Below, one piece after another: positions 63,901-64,000 of a stretch of 64,000 bases of DNA. The stretch is taken from assembly GCA_036245525.1 (NCBI GenBank), contig BTPG01000003.1:160945260-161009259 (forward strand), written 5' to 3'. The first letter of the stretch is position 1. Each line of letters begins with the position of its first letter. The notes under the pieces are model-generated. The model worked only from the letters and a program-made list of their open reading frames with translations, searched no databases and was not told the origin of the DNA. Source of the DNA: Semisulcospira habei. Taxonomy: Eukaryota; Mollusca; Gastropoda; Semisulcospiridae. Made by a program: the position numbers and the translations under genes.

Positions 63901-64000
63901 CCCAGTAAAGGTTGAATTGGATGAACCGCCCACCGCTGAAGAGACCCTCGCAGCCATCCACCAGCTCAAGAGTGGCAAAGCAGCAGGCATCGATGGAATA
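61000..64000 (+). CDS. LINE endonuclease-reverse transcriptase (5' part), interrupted
   Basis: Coding parts are 61000-61590 and 63059-64000; removing the solo LTR and one TSD copy restores frame exactly (C A E | Q Q L). The endonuclease has ACWNIRTML, LSEVRLPDEG, ILGDFNARVDQD, HLIDYVLVRQRD and ECHTDHRLVRCKL. The window ends at LKSGKAAGIDGI, just before RT. Its family may be that of the fragment at 52988-53916, but the two do not overlap here. Confidence 0.88.
61591..63053. mobile_element. Solo LTR with 5-bp TSD
   Basis: It begins TGTCACAATTTATTTT and ends CCCTGGTGTGACA, with CAGAG at 61586-61590 and 63054-63058. It is 1463 bp with no coding capacity, so it is best read as the product of LTR-LTR recombination. 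The orientation is not certain. Confidence 0.85.

Larger units (their letters stand above)
60504..64000 (+). mobile_element. APE-type LINE, split by a solo LTR, running off the window
   Basis: A probable 5' UTR (60504-60999, perhaps from about 59200 with the DNA element inside it) precedes an ORF that continues past the window end. Confidence 0.8.

Overview
The window is animal nuclear DNA: split genes with GT-AG introns, dinucleotide microsatellites and dense nested transposable elements. The repeat types (retroposon tails with a TCAAT-like run, arrays of ~160-bp units bounded by GGCTCACGTG-type ends, Gmr1-like and DIRS-like retroelements) suggest a mollusc, perhaps a gastropod. That placement is inference. 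Only two host-type genes are visible. On the minus strand (878-3745) is the 3' part of an OTU/vertnin-like protein gene. On the plus strand (10375-34863) are the first seven coding exons of DCAF1 (VPRBP), the substrate receptor of the CUL4-DDB1 ubiquitin ligase. All DCAF1 junctions keep phase and the exons join to 367 codons. The rest of DCAF1 lies beyond the window, so intron 7 is longer than 29 kb.

Layout. 1-10374: the minus-strand gene, a truncated LINE (5375-6760), microsatellites, a TTAA-flanked foldback element and very G-rich DNA before the DCAF1 start. 10375-13215: DCAF1 exons 1-4. 13216-30135: intron 4 (16.9 kb), built of an older tandem-unit element into which three CAG...CTG DNA elements inserted. 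The largest (15568-24894) in turn holds a DIRS-like element with inverted terminal repeats and a recognisable internal complementary region (16131-22387), plus a second DIRS fragment. A composite of two oppositely oriented DIRS-like elements follows (25096-29845). 30136-34863: exons 5-7.

34864-64000: intron 7, whose core is a deep nest. A DIRS-like element (35190 to about 59195) is split by a CAG...CTG element (35607-56195). That holds a second one (about 35793-55841), which holds another DIRS-like element (36818 to about 55550). That one is split by a Gmr1-like Ty3/gypsy element with copia-like domain order (41663-54510), which holds a 6-bp-TSD DNA element (47584-51825) carrying a full-length LINE with an intact 1004-codon ORF (48293-51596). 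The outer DIRS element also carries an in-frame internally deleted derivative of that LINE (56272-56825). A hAT-like element with 14-bp TIRs and 6-bp TSD (59263-60497) and an APE-type LINE split by a 1.46-kb solo LTR (61591-63053) fill the right end.

Most reconstructions rest on matching TSDs, TIRs, phases and resumed sequence seen by eye. No database search or alignment was run, and family names follow from motifs.
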